In this document: positions 34,441 through 44,309 of the stretch, piece by piece
Position numbering within the stretch: position 1 is the first letter of the stretch
Layout: each line of letters starts with the position of its first letter
Source of the DNA: Theobroma cacao
Lineage: Eukaryota > Streptophyta > Magnoliopsida > Malvales > Malvaceae
Direction: 5' to 3'
DNA length: 64,000 nt
Assembly (NCBI RefSeq): GCF_000208745.1
Contig: NC_030853.1
Coordinates: 15,941,529 to 16,005,528 of the forward strand
The notes under the pieces: model-generated
Told to the model about the DNA's origin: nothing
The model's input: the letters and a program-made list of their open reading frames with translations, nothing else
Database searches by the model: none
Position numbers and translations under genes: made by a program

Positions 34441-34850
34441 TGTAGAACACTATCATCTCCCACAAACCAACAATAAATCAATCACAAACTAGTAGGAAAT
34501 CTCTCACAAAATAGCACCAAATCAGTACAAACCAGCAGCAAATTAATAGTAGATATAATGATAGATCAACAGCAAGATTAGCAGCATGTGTTGCAATATT
34601 TTTTGTAAAAAGACATTGCACCAATTTTGAAAGATTGATACACCATCATCGACCTCATAATCTTTCCCTATTATTGGACAAAGTTTCCTTGTATAAAATC
34701 ATTTGTAACCTATTTCAAGAGGGGAGAACCAACTAAATTCTCAAGCAAAAAAAAATATAAAAAATTCACAAGCTTGTTTTCTCTTCCTCTCTTATTTACT
34801 ATCTCTTTCAACTATTTTCTCTCCCTCTCCCTTTTTCATAATGTTCTTCA
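34441..34850 (+). repeat. 3' LTR of the complete copia element
   Basis: 410 bp from TGTAGAACACTATC to GTTCTTCA, preceded by a purine tract at 34430-34440 and followed by the TTGCA duplication. Differences from the 5' LTR are mainly transitions. Confidence 0.93.
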
Positions 34851-35918
34851 TTGCAATCTATGGGGAGTGCAATAGATTGCTCTTAGAGAAACTTGTTCTT
34901 TCTTTCTATCTTGGCAATCTTCTTTTTCCCAGTCCTATCATGATGGAATCTGGAAAATGCTTTTTACATCATTCATTGTTTTATATGACTTTTTAGAAAT
35001 GAAATTGCTTTTAAAGGGAAGCATATCAATCAAAAGCAACTTCTTGATATCATTAAAGTTCATCTTGCTTATTGGTGTAAAGGTAAATGGCTAGTCAAGA
35101 CTTCTTCCATGAATGACTTTTTTGTAAATACTCAAAAACAAATTCTATTGATGAATCTGCAATCGATAAATTGAAATTGTTGCAATTGGTGGTGTCTTTT
35201 GTGACCACAATGGTTTCATTAAATGGATTTTTTCTAAGCCTATTGGCATAAAGTGCTCTAATTATGTTGGCTCATGGCCATTAAAGAGGACCGTTTGGTT
35301 TTTTTTTTCAACTCTTCTCCATAAGTTGTTTCTCACTCTCTTTGAAAGTCACTCTCGTGTTCCTTGGAATGTGAAACATATCTCTAATTAACCACATCAA
35401 GAACTATAAATGTAGAATTTTGAGACTTTCTTCCAATCATATTTTCAAAGAGGTAAACATTATAGCAGGTAGATTAGTTAAAATGGGGTGTTTTGCACTG
35501 GAGATTTCTATGCCATCTAGTAATTTTTATTTTATAATGACTTTCTTGGTTTTTTTTTTTAACTAAGCCTTAATATCTCTTTAATTCCTAATAAAATTTC
35601 TATGCCTTTCAAAAAAGAAAAAAAGAAAGGTACAAACGATATATATGTGAAGAAATTTCCTGCCTTTCAATTTATATATATCTGTGTGTGTGTGTGTGTG
35701 TATGAAAAAACCCAAAGTATGAGAACAAAAGAATAAAATTGAAAATAGAAAAGGAACATCTATTAAATGAGGATAGGGAAAGGAGAAAATACTAAACTCA
35801 AAAAAATTTTCAAAGTGAACAAAACTATGTAGTATGGAATTTAGAAAAATTAAAAAGTAAAGCATTGAATTTATAAGAATCAAGGGGGCTAACCTAATAA
35901 CATAACCAAAAACTTTAG
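34851..35918 (+). pseudogene. LINE fragment, continuation with RNase H and 3' end
   Basis: Resumption of the LINE after the copia insertion. Fragments read DGIWKMLFTSFI, EIAFKGKHINQKQLLDIIKV (about 35000-35065) and AYWCKGKWLVKTSS, then the RNase H-like domain: VGGVFCDHNGFIKWIFSKP (about 35185-35240), SHSRVPWNVKHIS (35348-35390) and FKEVNIIAGRLVKMGCFALE (35446-35505). Frames change several times. From about 35435 to 35918 the sequence closely matches 11380-11864. It ends abruptly where SIRE copy 2 begins. Confidence 0.8.
35683..35702. repeat. (TG)n microsatellite
   Basis: About ten TG repeats within the LINE 3' flank, preceded by a TATATATC stretch. The related copy near 11630 lacks it, so it expanded after the two copies separated. 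Confidence 0.9.
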
Positions 35919-36676
35919 ATATGCTGAAGCTAAAACCAATCTCCACACCAATGAGTCCATCCACCAGGCTTGATCAAGATGACAAAGGAAAGAATGTAGA
36001 TCAAAAGCTCTATAGAGGTATAATTGGTTCACTACTCTACTTAACAGCAAGTAAACCAGATATTCAGTTTAGTGTGTGTTTGTGTGCTAGATTTCAGTCA
36101 CAGCCTAAAGAATCACACTTAACAGCTGTTAAGAGAATTTTTAGATACCTCTTAGAAACACAAACCTTAGGATTGTGGTATTCTAGAAAATCATCATTTG
36201 ATCTTATAGGCTATTCAGATGCAGACTTTAAAGGAAGCAAAAATGATAGAAAAAGTACTAGTGGAACATGCCAATTTCTAGGAAATATGCTAGTATCCTA
36301 GTCAAGTAAGAAACAAAACTCTGTAGCACTATCAACAACTGAAGCAGAGTATATTTCTCTAGGTAGTTATTGTGCTCAAATTTTGTGGATCAAACAACAA
36401 CTAAGAGATTTTGGAATTAAAGTTCATAATGTACCAATCTTTTATGATAACACAAGTGCAATCAATATATCTACAAATCCTGTGCAGCATTCTAGGACCG
36501 AGCATATTGAGATTTGGCACCATTTTGTTAGAGACCATGTAGTGAAAGGTGATATTAAAATTGAATTTGTGAATACTTTGCATCAATTAGCAGATATTTT
36601 TACCAAACCTCTAAATAAAGATAGATTCTGTGAAATTAGAAGGAATTTAGGAATGATTAGTCTACAAGAGTTGTGA
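35919..36676 (+). pseudogene. SIRE copy 2: end of RT and RNase H
   Basis: Open from 35921 to 36301 and again from 36383 to 36676 in one frame (36383 minus 35921 is divisible by three), separated only by a TAG at 36299-36301 replacing Trp in the VSWSSKK motif. RNase H residues are present: Asp in YSDADFKGSKNDRKSTSG, Glu in TTEAEYISLG and Asp in FYDNTSAINIS. The C-terminus is IKIEFVNTLHQLADIFTKPL, ending LGMISLQEL. This is the least damaged RNase H of the three SIRE copies. RT proper is missing. Confidence 0.92.
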
Positions 36677-36712
36677 GAAAATTTTTGGTTCATGCAAACA
36701 AAATGGAATGCA

Positions 36713-36746
36713 TTTAGTCGACTAAGGTGAATCTTAGTCAACTAAG
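36713..36746. promoter_or_regulatory. Post-pol palindrome pair, SIRE copy 2
   Basis: TTTAGTCGACTAAG (36713-36726) and CTTAGTCAACTAAG (36733-36746, perfect outside the centre) have centres 20 bp apart and begin 37 bp after the pol stop. They sit about 400 bp before the ORF3 ATG. They match the LTR array of this copy at 40041. Confidence 0.6.
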
Positions 36747-36915
36747 AATGTTCTGATAGCATTATATAATAAGACTCAGTTAAAATGAAGGCATGAGGAA
36801 TAAAATAATAGGAAGAAATTGCCTACCAAGAAACAAAAATAAAGAAAAAATACCACTCAAGCCAAAAATTAATTTAGAGGGAATTTTTGAATTTTTTAAG
36901 CAAATGAAATGAGGC

Positions 36916-36925
36916 TATATTTAAG
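36916..36925 (+). promoter_or_regulatory. TATA-like box upstream of ORF3, SIRE copy 2
   Basis: TATATTTAAG lies 170 bp after the palindrome pair and is followed by GGGAAGGCGGACAG, conserved in the other copies. A pyrimidine-rich leader-like stretch (TTTCTCTCTCCCCTG) follows before the ATG at 37113. Confidence 0.4.
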
Positions 36926-37112
36926 GGGAAGGCGGACAGTTTTCTAAGAGGAAATTAAAACTGCTGATAATTTCTCTCTCCCCTGAAAATTGATCATTTG
37001 AAAACTGAAACCCATATCCTTTACATTTTCTCCTCTGAAATTGACTCTCATATAACTGAAGCCTTTGCCACTTAAAACCTCAAAACCCTTATCAGAAATC
37101 TCTCAAATCGAA

Positions 37113-39029
37113 ATGGCAAAAACATCTCAAAGCAAAAAAAATATTGAAAAGAAGAAAGGAAAAATGCCACTAGAAGAAAGGTCAGAAGCAGAATTGCAGA
37201 AAAAAAAACAGAAACTTGGGCCTACTTTGATGGCTAAAAAATCAGAAAGATTACAGAAATAAAAAAAAAACAGAAATCAGAAAAGAAGAAAAATGACAAG
37301 GATACAACCCCCAAGAAAGGTACTACCTCTTCTTCCAAATTTAGAAATAAAATGCATGAAGAAAGGTTTAGAAAAATAGAGAACGCTCATATCACCTGCG
37401 GGAAGTTCATTGACTAGGAAAGTTTTGGTGAAATTCTAGAAATTCAAATTAGTCAATCAGATTATTTTGATGAATTGAAACTAAAGGAGTATAGCACATT
37501 TAAGGATAGATCCTATAGTGCCAACCTGGTGAAAGAATTTTATGCTAGTATAGCATTAGGAGAAGAAGAATTAGTTATTTTGATGACTTCATTAAAAATG
37601 GACTAAATGTATTTTTGAATGGTAAAGAATTTGTGGTAACTGGTAATGATCTTGGTAATTTGCTAAAAATTGAATGTGAGGAGGGAGAGTTCGAATTCCC
37701 AAAGAAATATGACCCATCCTCTTTATGGGAAATCATTACTGGGAGAAAAAAAAAGTACTCATCAAGAGCAATGCTGGTTTGATAACTAGTCCCCAGATAA
37801 GAATTCTACACCATTTTGTTATAGCAAATATCCGTGGGAGAAGTGGAAGTTTAAGCTACATCAGCCTTCAAGATCTTTGGCTGATGGAACATGCTTTTAA
37901 TGGGGTTGCTCTGAATCTAGGCAGATTCATGATTGAAAAAATGAAAGGAGTATGCAAGCTTGAGAAAATTAATCTGCCTTATGGAAATGTTATCACATCT
38001 CTAGTGCAGAAAAAGGGAGTCTGGGCAAAAAGATATAAACTTGATATGGTGAAGAGTAGAGACCAAGCTATCTACATAGGTAGTCTGCCTAAAATGGGTT
38101 GCAAGTTGGATGGGGACAAATTTACTAAAACACCCAAGATCTCTGCAATACCAACACTAATAGAGGCAACATCTTCACAATTTTTTAGTGAAATGATTTT
38201 CAACCTATTAATGAGGATGGATGGTAAGGTCACTGATCAAGGAGCTAGATTGCTAAAAATTGAAGAGAAAATTGCTAAACTGGAAAATGAACTGAAGGGA
38301 AAAGAAAAAATCCCATCAGAACCTACTGTTGCAAATTCCTCTAAAACACCAAGTGTTGCACCAACACAACAAGGTGCTAGAGGTTCAGCTTTGCAAGCAG
38401 AAGGGTCTGCTTCTCATGATACAAGTTATGGTATTCAAGCTAAAGGTCATGAGCCAGAAGAGGAACAGCCAAGAAAATCACCCTCACTTGAGCTACAGGA
38501 TAAGGATGAATCTGATTAAGGTACCGAGATGCTTGAATTTGATCAAAAAAATACTCCCACTAAACCCTAGCCTCAACCAGAACCTCAACCATTTCTTCCA
38601 CATTCTGAAGAGGTTTCAATCATGGGATTGTTCCATCAAATGGTTCAAGAGGAACAAGTTAAGAAAGAAGTGGCTAGAGAAAAATCTCAGCAAGCAGCAT
38701 CTCCACCAGCCCCTAGAATGAAAGCAAAATCTGGAAAAGGGAAACAAAAAGTCACTGCAGCACCACAAACAAAGACAAAACCACCTACCAAAGGGAAGAA
38801 AACAATGGTAACAAGAACAACATTCCTTAAAAAGAGAAAGTCCTCCAAATTGGTAGAAAAGTACAAGCTAGCAACAGTTTTTTCTCCACAAGAACCACTT
38901 GAGGTGTCTGTGACACCCTTACCTCATCCCCTTTCCCAAGAACTACCACCAGTCTCCTCTCTTCAGCCCCTACCTGTCCAATATGGCACTGATGAGTCAT
39001 TTCCCTCATCTTCTTCAGCTGATGCTTAG
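37113..39029 (+). pseudogene. SIRE copy 2: ORF3 (extra gene after pol), best-preserved copy
   Basis: About 640 codons between pol and the LTR; the ATG at 37113 begins MAKTSQSKKNIEKKKGK. A basic N-terminus is followed by ENAHITCGKFID (37381-37416), KNGLNVFLNGKEFVVTGNDL (about 37594-37653) and NLLKIECEEG. A 264-codon open stretch (37725-38519) has RILHHFVIANIRGRSGSLSY, LQDLWLMEHAFNGVALNLGR and KINLPYGNVITSLVQKKGVW, then a coiled-coil-like KIEEKIAKLENELKGKEK (about 38258-38312) and a Pro/Ser/Gln-rich tail with a Lys-rich cluster ending RTTFLKKRKSSK. Breaks: stop at 37262, stop near 37415, a shift near 37570 and another near 37755, and stops at 38517 and about 38568. It may relate to PF20167. Function unknown; no signal peptide or clear membrane segment. 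Confidence 0.78.
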
Positions 39030-39780
39030 CAATTGATGATGACAAAAAAGGGGAGAAGAATGGAAAGGAACCTAGAACCAAGAAATTAATTAAAAAAATG
39101 TTAGGGTGGAGGAACTAGGAACTTAGGAAAGAAATGAAGCAAAAATGAACCAAGGGGCAATTTAGAAATATCAGCTATTGTCTTTTGTTTTTCTACTGTT
39201 TATGCCATGATGGAAATTGAACACTTAACTTTAATCCTGTTGTTTATATTGTTATGTGAAAAATGGATGCTGATATGTTTATGATATTTTGCTGATATGT
39301 TTATGGTATTTTGCTACTGATGATTGAATATATGCTGATATTTAGCTGTGTATAGTATTTTGACTGCTAATAAAAATCTGATACTGCAGTGATGATAGGA
39401 TTGTGTGCTGATTATTGATTTTTATTATACATTATGTTTGTGAATGGCTATGGATGCTGTGTATAGTATATCAGTTGAATAATGAATGATATAGACAAAA
39501 TCTTATAACAATAAGCTGTTGACAGACTTTGCAAAATTTTGATGAAAATCTCTCAACATTCATTTGCTGTAAATCACCTTATATATTTTTTTGCACATAT
39601 ATACTCTGGATGTATGGTATCAATCTCTACACAACATGAATAAAATCTACAGGAATGAATAAGAAAAATAAGCACTCACTTAGGGGGAGCAATCTTCATA
39701 ATTTATAGAAATTAAAAAAAATTGAAGGACATTGTGTTGTTAATCAAGGAATGTTTTGTCATCATCAAAAAAGGGGAGAT
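39030..39780 (+). other. SIRE copy 2: 3' untranslated region and polypurine tracts
   Basis: Noncoding, with the polypurine motif repeated: CAAAAAAGGGGAGAAG near 39044, CTTAGGGGGAGCAA near 39679 and the LTR-adjacent AAAAAAGGGGAGAT at 39767-39780. The last should be the functional tract. Intervening DNA is AT-rich and similar to 8230-8820 and 59990-60545. Confidence 0.8.
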
Positions 39781-40040
39781 TGTTGGCTCCATTAGTTTTT
39801 TATGATAATAAAATATTCCCATTTCATTGTGTCTAACATCTTTACCTAAGTGTGCAGGATAGATAATGTATAAAAATAATAATTTTATTCTTCAAAAGTG
39901 TATGTCAAAAATCATGAAAGTAAGGAGACATGATTGATCAACAAGAAGAAAGCTCTTTAGCTGAACAATGAAAAATGTTGGTTAGCTAAAATTCAAATTG
40001 GAGAAATGGCAGGCTAAAGAATATTGAGAAACAAAACTGA

Positions 40041-40218
40041 CTTAATCGACCAAGATGAGAGTTAGTCCACTAAGAAGCTACTGCCAAAATCTGGACTTCA
40101 AGACAAAACCAACTTAGTTGACCAAGAATAAGTTAATCAACTAAATGCTCTCTACCAGAATCTGCAACCAGAAGACAGAACCAACTTGGTCGACCAAGAA
40201 GAAAGTTAGTCGACTAAG
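40041..40218. repeat. Paired-palindrome array in SIRE copy 2 LTR, 3 units of 72 bp
   Basis: Units begin at 40041 (CTTAATCGACCAAG), 40113 (CTTAGTTGACCAAG) and 40185 (CTTGGTCGACCAAG, a perfect palindrome), exactly 72 bp apart. In the first unit the partner (GTTAGTCCACTAAG) has its centre 20 bp on; each later unit also has one. The same geometry as 9095-9274 occurs with different point changes. Confidence 0.85.
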
Positions 40219-40337
40219 AGTTCTTTGTCTGCAATTTAAACCAGAGCATTAGAAGACAGATTAACAGCTAGAACCAATTCTCAACTATTTTCAACGGTCA
40301 TAAACTACCAAACTGCCATCAAAGTTATTTCTCCATG

Positions 40338-40345
40338 TATAAAAG
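40338..40345 (+). promoter_or_regulatory. TATA box of SIRE copy 2 LTR
   Basis: TATAAAAG within CATGTATAAAAGGGTC; the same box and context occur at 51955 and 61042 in copy 3. It marks the U3/R boundary region, with the palindromes 110-300 bp upstream. Confidence 0.7.
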
Positions 40346-40958
40346 GGTCTTCCAACAGTTAGAAATTAGTTTTTGGAAGTTTTGGAAGAGATTTGAGTCA
40401 TTAAGAGCTGAAAAACCAAAAAATCTTCTCTGCACCTTTTTGCACTTAAATGCTTATCCTTTGTATTTGTATTCTACAGTCAACCTTGTACCATTTAGAT
40501 CAACCTATGATCATAGGTACTTTCTTTTACTTCTCTTCTTGTATTCTTAGAGTGAGAGAGTCACTCTAAGTGGTTGTTTCAAGTTAGGTTTCTTTGAATG
40601 TGTTAAGGTTCTAACTTAGCCTTGAAAAGTTAAGTATTGGGTTATAGTTGAGCTCGGGAAAAACTAATGTAAAAGGTTTTGGCTGAGCTTGGTAAAAGCC
40701 ATTGTAAAGCTTAGTGAAAGCTTATGAATTTCACCGTTTCTAGTGGACTGAGTTGGAAAATCCTTGGTTGGATAATCAAGGTAGTGGATGTAGGTCTTGG
40801 ACCGAACCACTCTAAATTCTGCTGTCTTGTTTACTCTGTTTTTGTTTTATTTTCTTTCTTTCATTTATCTTGCATTTGTCTACAATTAGAGATAATTTTT
40901 TAAAGAGCCAAATTGTGCTATTCACCCCCTTCTAGCACATTTACTTGGGACCAACAAG

Positions 40959-41046
40959 TGGTATTAGAGCTAGTTCCCTATTCTTAAGGTCTAACACCCT
41001 TTGGAAGGATTCAAATGGTTTTCCAAAAATCCATAGTTGCTGAGGG
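40959..41046 (+). pseudogene. SIRE copy 2: primer binding site and first codons of gag
   Basis: TGGTATTAGAGC (40959-40970) matches the initiator-Met tRNA site TGGTATCAGAGC at 11 of 12 bases. The leader and the ATG at 41015 follow, giving MVFQKSIVAEG, the same start as gag in copy 3 (52610). Homology ends after that Gly codon; the next codons read FKW and belong to unrelated DNA. Confidence 0.88.
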
Positions 41047-41133
41047 TTTTAAATGGTAGCACGTGAGAGTTTCTTTTCCTTTTCAAATGGGCGAAATGCT
41101 TAAAGCCTTTATATTTTTTTGCACTATTACATG

Positions 41134-41517
41134 CATCTATTGATAAATGGGTGCATTTATTGATAGATTAGTCTTTAATTTTTTCATCTTAAGCTCCATC
41201 TATCAATAGTTATGCCTGATCTATCGATAAATGGCTTACAACTTTTCCTTAATTGCTTTCGAACTTGTATCTATCGATAGATTCGATGAATCTATTAATA
41301 GATGCTCTTCAAATTACTTTTAATAGCTCTCGTGTTGCTATCTATCGATAGATTTGGTGCATTCTATCGATAGATAACGTTTAGATTACTTTATTTTGCA
41401 AACGGGTGGACATTTATCGATGGTAATGATGAATCTATCAATAGATGTTCTTTAAGTTGCTTTTCAATGCTTTCTGTCTTTTATTTATAAATAGATTTAA
41501 AACATCTATCGATAAAT
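41134..41517. repeat. Second paired-palindrome array, ATCTATCGATAGAT type, 6 units
   Basis: Twelve near-palindromes of consensus ATCTATCGATAGAT are arranged in pairs. First-of-pair centres lie at 41140, 41203, 41274, 41345, 41417 and 41488 (spacings 63, 71, 71, 72, 71); each partner is 20-22 bp further on. Between pairs a spacer with GCTTTCGAACTTG / GCTCTCGTGTTGCT-like sequence recurs. The array follows the broken gag start of SIRE copy 2. It may be the U3 of a different copia LTR whose end is at 42955-43526; that link is inferred. Confidence 0.8.
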
Positions 41518-41869
41518 CATGTCTAGAACCTAAATTTTCACAACTTAAAGTCTTCAAATCCATTTCTCTAAGTCCCCAATTCATTTTCATTCCAACTAAC
41601 ATCTCCAATAAGCCATATAAATCAATATTCTTATTCACATACTTAAAGGTAAATATAAAGTTCCACTCAAACTTCAAACCACACAATTCACCCACCAAAC
41701 TTGAATATTTATGGCCAAAGTACCATAGTTAATGTTCTCAAATATCAACACATGCATAATATTATCAAAGAGCTTCAAACATGCCAAAAAATCAAAGTTA
41801 TAGCCATAGAGGTATCACACATACCACTACATATTCCATATCAAAGTCAAGGGTGTTACAAATATGATT
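41518..41869. other. AT-rich spacer, nothing identified
   Basis: No supported coding frame or terminal repeat. The ORFs at 41438-41732 on both strands overlap the palindrome array and look like chance. Confidence 0.5.
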
Positions 41870-42230
41870 CATCGATGGATTTTCTGACTAAATATTTTGT
41901 TGGCTTGTGGTCGAAAATACCTTTGTCAGTAATATTCATTCCATCAATGATAGAATATTTCATCAAAAAATTCTCCAATGGAATATTCTGTCAGATTTGT
42001 TGGTAAGCAATGAAATCTGTTAGTTATAGAAATGGTTGATGATACAACAATTCCATCAGTGTTGTGACACAACAAAAATGATTTCATTGGTAATTTGGTT
42101 GGTAATTTTGTAGCTGGTTTGGTCAGTAAATCGTGGTACTCCGTCGATAATGAGAAATTATTTGTCAGTAAATATGAATGGATTTCCGTTGGTATTGGAT
42201 ATTATTCGCTAGTAAAGCATTATAAACAAT
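41870..42230. repeat. CACTA-like subterminal repeats (second element, fragment)
   Basis: Scattered motifs such as TTCATCGATGGATTTTCTG, CTCCAATGGAATATTCTG, GGTAATTTTG and TCCGTTGGTATTGG resemble CACTA subterminal repeats. They are more diverged than those at 15337 and 28141. A terminal CACTA sequence was not found, so the edge is approximate. Confidence 0.45.
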
Positions 42231-42454
42231 TTTTTTATATTTTATATTTCTTGTTTTCCTTACTCACATTTGACATGAATATAATCAAATAATAATATTA
42301 CAATTAATTAATATGTAGTAAAACCATTTAAATTTATTACACAATGAAAAAATAAAGACAAGTTGTATTTCAAAGTTACAAATATTGCAAAATGAATAAA
42401 AATGTTCAAATCCATCCAAAAATCCATAAATCCAAGAATTACAAAGAAAGAAAT

Positions 42455-42800
42455 TAATACCCCTCACCGTCCATCAGCTGTGCCTCCCCTACATCATCAG
42501 AAGATAGTGGGCGCGGCTATAGTTGTGCCTACAACTATTGTGATTAGGACTTGATGTTAGGTATGGTTGGAAACCTATGAAAAAACGCTTCTAGGCTCAT
42601 TTAGATAATCTACATTTGGGTCTCCAACTTCTTTATTGAGTCCTTCATTTCTTGAAAACCCTCAGGTTCAAAAGGAAAAGTTCACAGAGCATCACTAAAA
42701 AAGGTCAGACCAAAGGTAGACTCCAACATCGTAGCTAAAGCAAGTAGTCTAGTAGCTAGCTTCCTGTTGCCAAACTTGTAGACATGGCTCCAAGTGATTA
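42455..42800 (-). pseudogene. CACTA second-ORF C-terminus, fragment
   Basis: Read minus: KFGNRKLATRLLALATMLES, then EGFQEMKDSIKKLETQM, SLEAFFHRFPTIPNIKS and, near the end, SSDDVGEAQLMDGEG. A helix of the QEMKDSIKKLE type, then a short acidic end next to subterminal repeats, fits the TNPA-like second ORF of CACTA elements and parallels 16074-16480. Several stops interrupt it. No TNP2 remnant was seen nearby. Confidence 0.45.
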
Positions 42801-42954
42801 TTTAAATTGTTTTCTACGATAAAGCAATAACATAAGATTCCTACAAACGAAAAAAGAAATGAAATATTATTTAAATTTTTAAGTAACATATACACACATA
42901 ATACTATATAATAAGCATAATACTACTTACATTGACAGTCTTTGACTTGTTGTC

Positions 42955-43526
42955 CACAAAGTTACTAACATCCTTTTATCACTTGTGAGTGCACTAAAAG
43001 AGCTTGGTAAATGTCACCGATCTTTGCCCTTGTAAGGGTTGTTGCTTGATCCCGTTAAAAAGAAAGGATCTCTTTGTGGATTGTGTGAGAGTTATCGCTT
43101 TGTCCTGTTAAAAGGTAAGAATCTTTGATAGTGGATTGAAATTCCTTAGTTACTAAAAGAGTGGATGTAAACATTGAAAAGCTGAACTACTATAAATTAT
43201 TTGTCTCTTTCTTTAATTTTTCACATTATTGTTTATTGTTTATACTTACCTTAGGAAAATAGATTTATATTGATTTATTATTTTACACTTAGGAAAATAT
43301 TTTTCCCTTACCTTTCATAACTAGCAATTAACTTAGGAAAAATGTTTTACTTTGATAGATTATTTTTATACTTAGTGATTTATTGTTGGAAACTTGTTTT
43401 TGATGTTAGAAAATATTTTTGGATGAAAAAGTTTTGATCTTTATACCATGATTTTTAAAGAAATTTTTATAAATACAAATTCACCCCTTTTTTGGTATAT
43501 TGTTCATTGAGACTTTTACACTAACA
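42955..43526 (+). repeat. Diverged Sirevirus-like LTR, 3' part
   Basis: The order of motifs follows the end of the SIRE LTRs: GCTTGGTAAATG, TGATCCCGTTAAAA, TAGTGGATTGAAATTCCTTA, GTGGATGTAAAC, GAACTACTATAAATTAT, then TTCACCCC and the end ACTAACA (43520-43526). Copy 1 has the equivalent strings at 9690-10004. It is too diverged to belong to the same subfamily. No PBS follows; gypsy sequence begins about 14 bp later. Confidence 0.6.
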
Positions 43527-43539
43527 ATGTCAAAAAAAA

Positions 43540-44200
43540 GGCAATTAAAAAATTATGAGACATTGCACTTTCTGAAGAGTGCAATGCTGTAATATAAAAT
43601 AAGCTTCCACCAAAGCTTAAGGACCTACAAAGTTTTTCTATTCCTTGCACTATTGGAAATGTTGAATTTTCTAAATCTTTTTGTGATTTGGATGTTAGTG
43701 TTTTATTTATGCCTTTGTCTATTTCTAGAAAACTTGGACTTAAGGAGATAAAACCTACTACAGTTTCTTTGTAGTTAGCAAACAGTTCAATCAAGTACCC
43801 CGTTGGGATTGTAGAGAATGTTTTGTTTAAAGTTGGGAAGTTCTACATTCCGACGAATTTCATTGGGCTTGAGATGGATGAAAATGATGAAATTCCTCTT
43901 ATTTTAGGACAACCATTCTTGGATACAATAGGAGCAATCATATATGTGAAGAACGGTAAGCTAACTTTCAAAGTTAGAGAGAATGAAGTCGTGTTTAATG
44001 TGTTCAAGGCAACTAAGTATCTTTCCTTTAAAGATAATTGCTATAAATGGAATTTAGTTGATGAGTTGACTAAGGAAGTTTATGACAAAGAATATATAAA
44101 GAAACCCTATGAAGTTTGTTTAGTTCATACTACAACAACAAGAGATGACAATGAGAAATTACAATTGTTGCACATTCTTTGGAATCGACATGACAAATGA
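43540..44200 (+). pseudogene. Ty3-gypsy (Athila-like) aspartic protease region
   Basis: The frame reads KLPPKLKDLQSFSIPCTIGN, then FCDLDVSVLFMPLSISRKLG (43679-43738; family active site DLGAS, here DLDVS), a TAG at about 43773, then SIKYPVGIVENVLFKVGKFY, DEIPLILGQPFLDTIGAIIY and GKLTFKVRENEVVFNVF. This is the retropepsin-like domain found between gag and RT in Athila/Tat-type gypsy elements. The longest open part is 43823-44200; its Met is internal to the domain. RT, RNase H and most of integrase, which should follow, are absent. Confidence 0.85.
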
Positions 44201-44309
44201 CTCATCAAAGAGGAATTCAATTCATCGAATTGGGTAAAAGTAAGTCTATTTCACCACCTTTAATTTAGCAAACACCAACTCTTAGTTAAAAACACTACCA
44301 CCACATCTC

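Larger units (their letters stand above)
28962..34850 (+). mobile_element. Complete Ty1-copia element inside the LINE
   Basis: A 5889-bp element with two LTRs of about 410 bp and perfect 5-bp duplications TTGCA (28957-28961 and 34851-34855). Order: LTR, PBS, long T-rich leader, gag, protease, integrase, RT, RNase H, polypurine tract, LTR; the PR-INT-RT-RH order defines copia. In the first 77 bp the LTRs differ at about seven sites, so it is not recent. All domains carry stops. The short LTRs and lack of a third ORF set it apart from the SIRE copies. An Ale/Retrofit-type lineage is possible but not shown. Confidence 0.95.
39781..40956 (+). repeat. LTR of SIRE copy 2 (single LTR with PPT on the left, PBS on the right)
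   Basis: 1176 bp from TGTTGGCTCCATTAG to TTGGGACCAACA. It holds the palindrome array (40041-40218) and a TATA box TATAAAAG at 40338-40345, 120 bp downstream of it. It acts as 3' LTR for the sequence on its left and as 5' LTR for the PBS and gag start on its right. Confidence 0.93.
35919..41046 (+). mobile_element. SIRE copy 2: permuted fragment (RNase H - ORF3 - LTR - gag start)
   Basis: Homology to SIRE copy 3 begins abruptly at about 35919 (the end of RT, GATATGCTGAAGCTAAAACC) and runs through RNase H, ORF3, polypurine tract and one LTR. It then continues past the LTR into a PBS (40959) and the first 11 codons of gag, stopping at about 41046. A normal truncated element would have either the 3' part or the 5' part, not both in this order around one LTR. 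The start abuts the LINE flank and no target duplication is seen. Confidence 0.85.
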
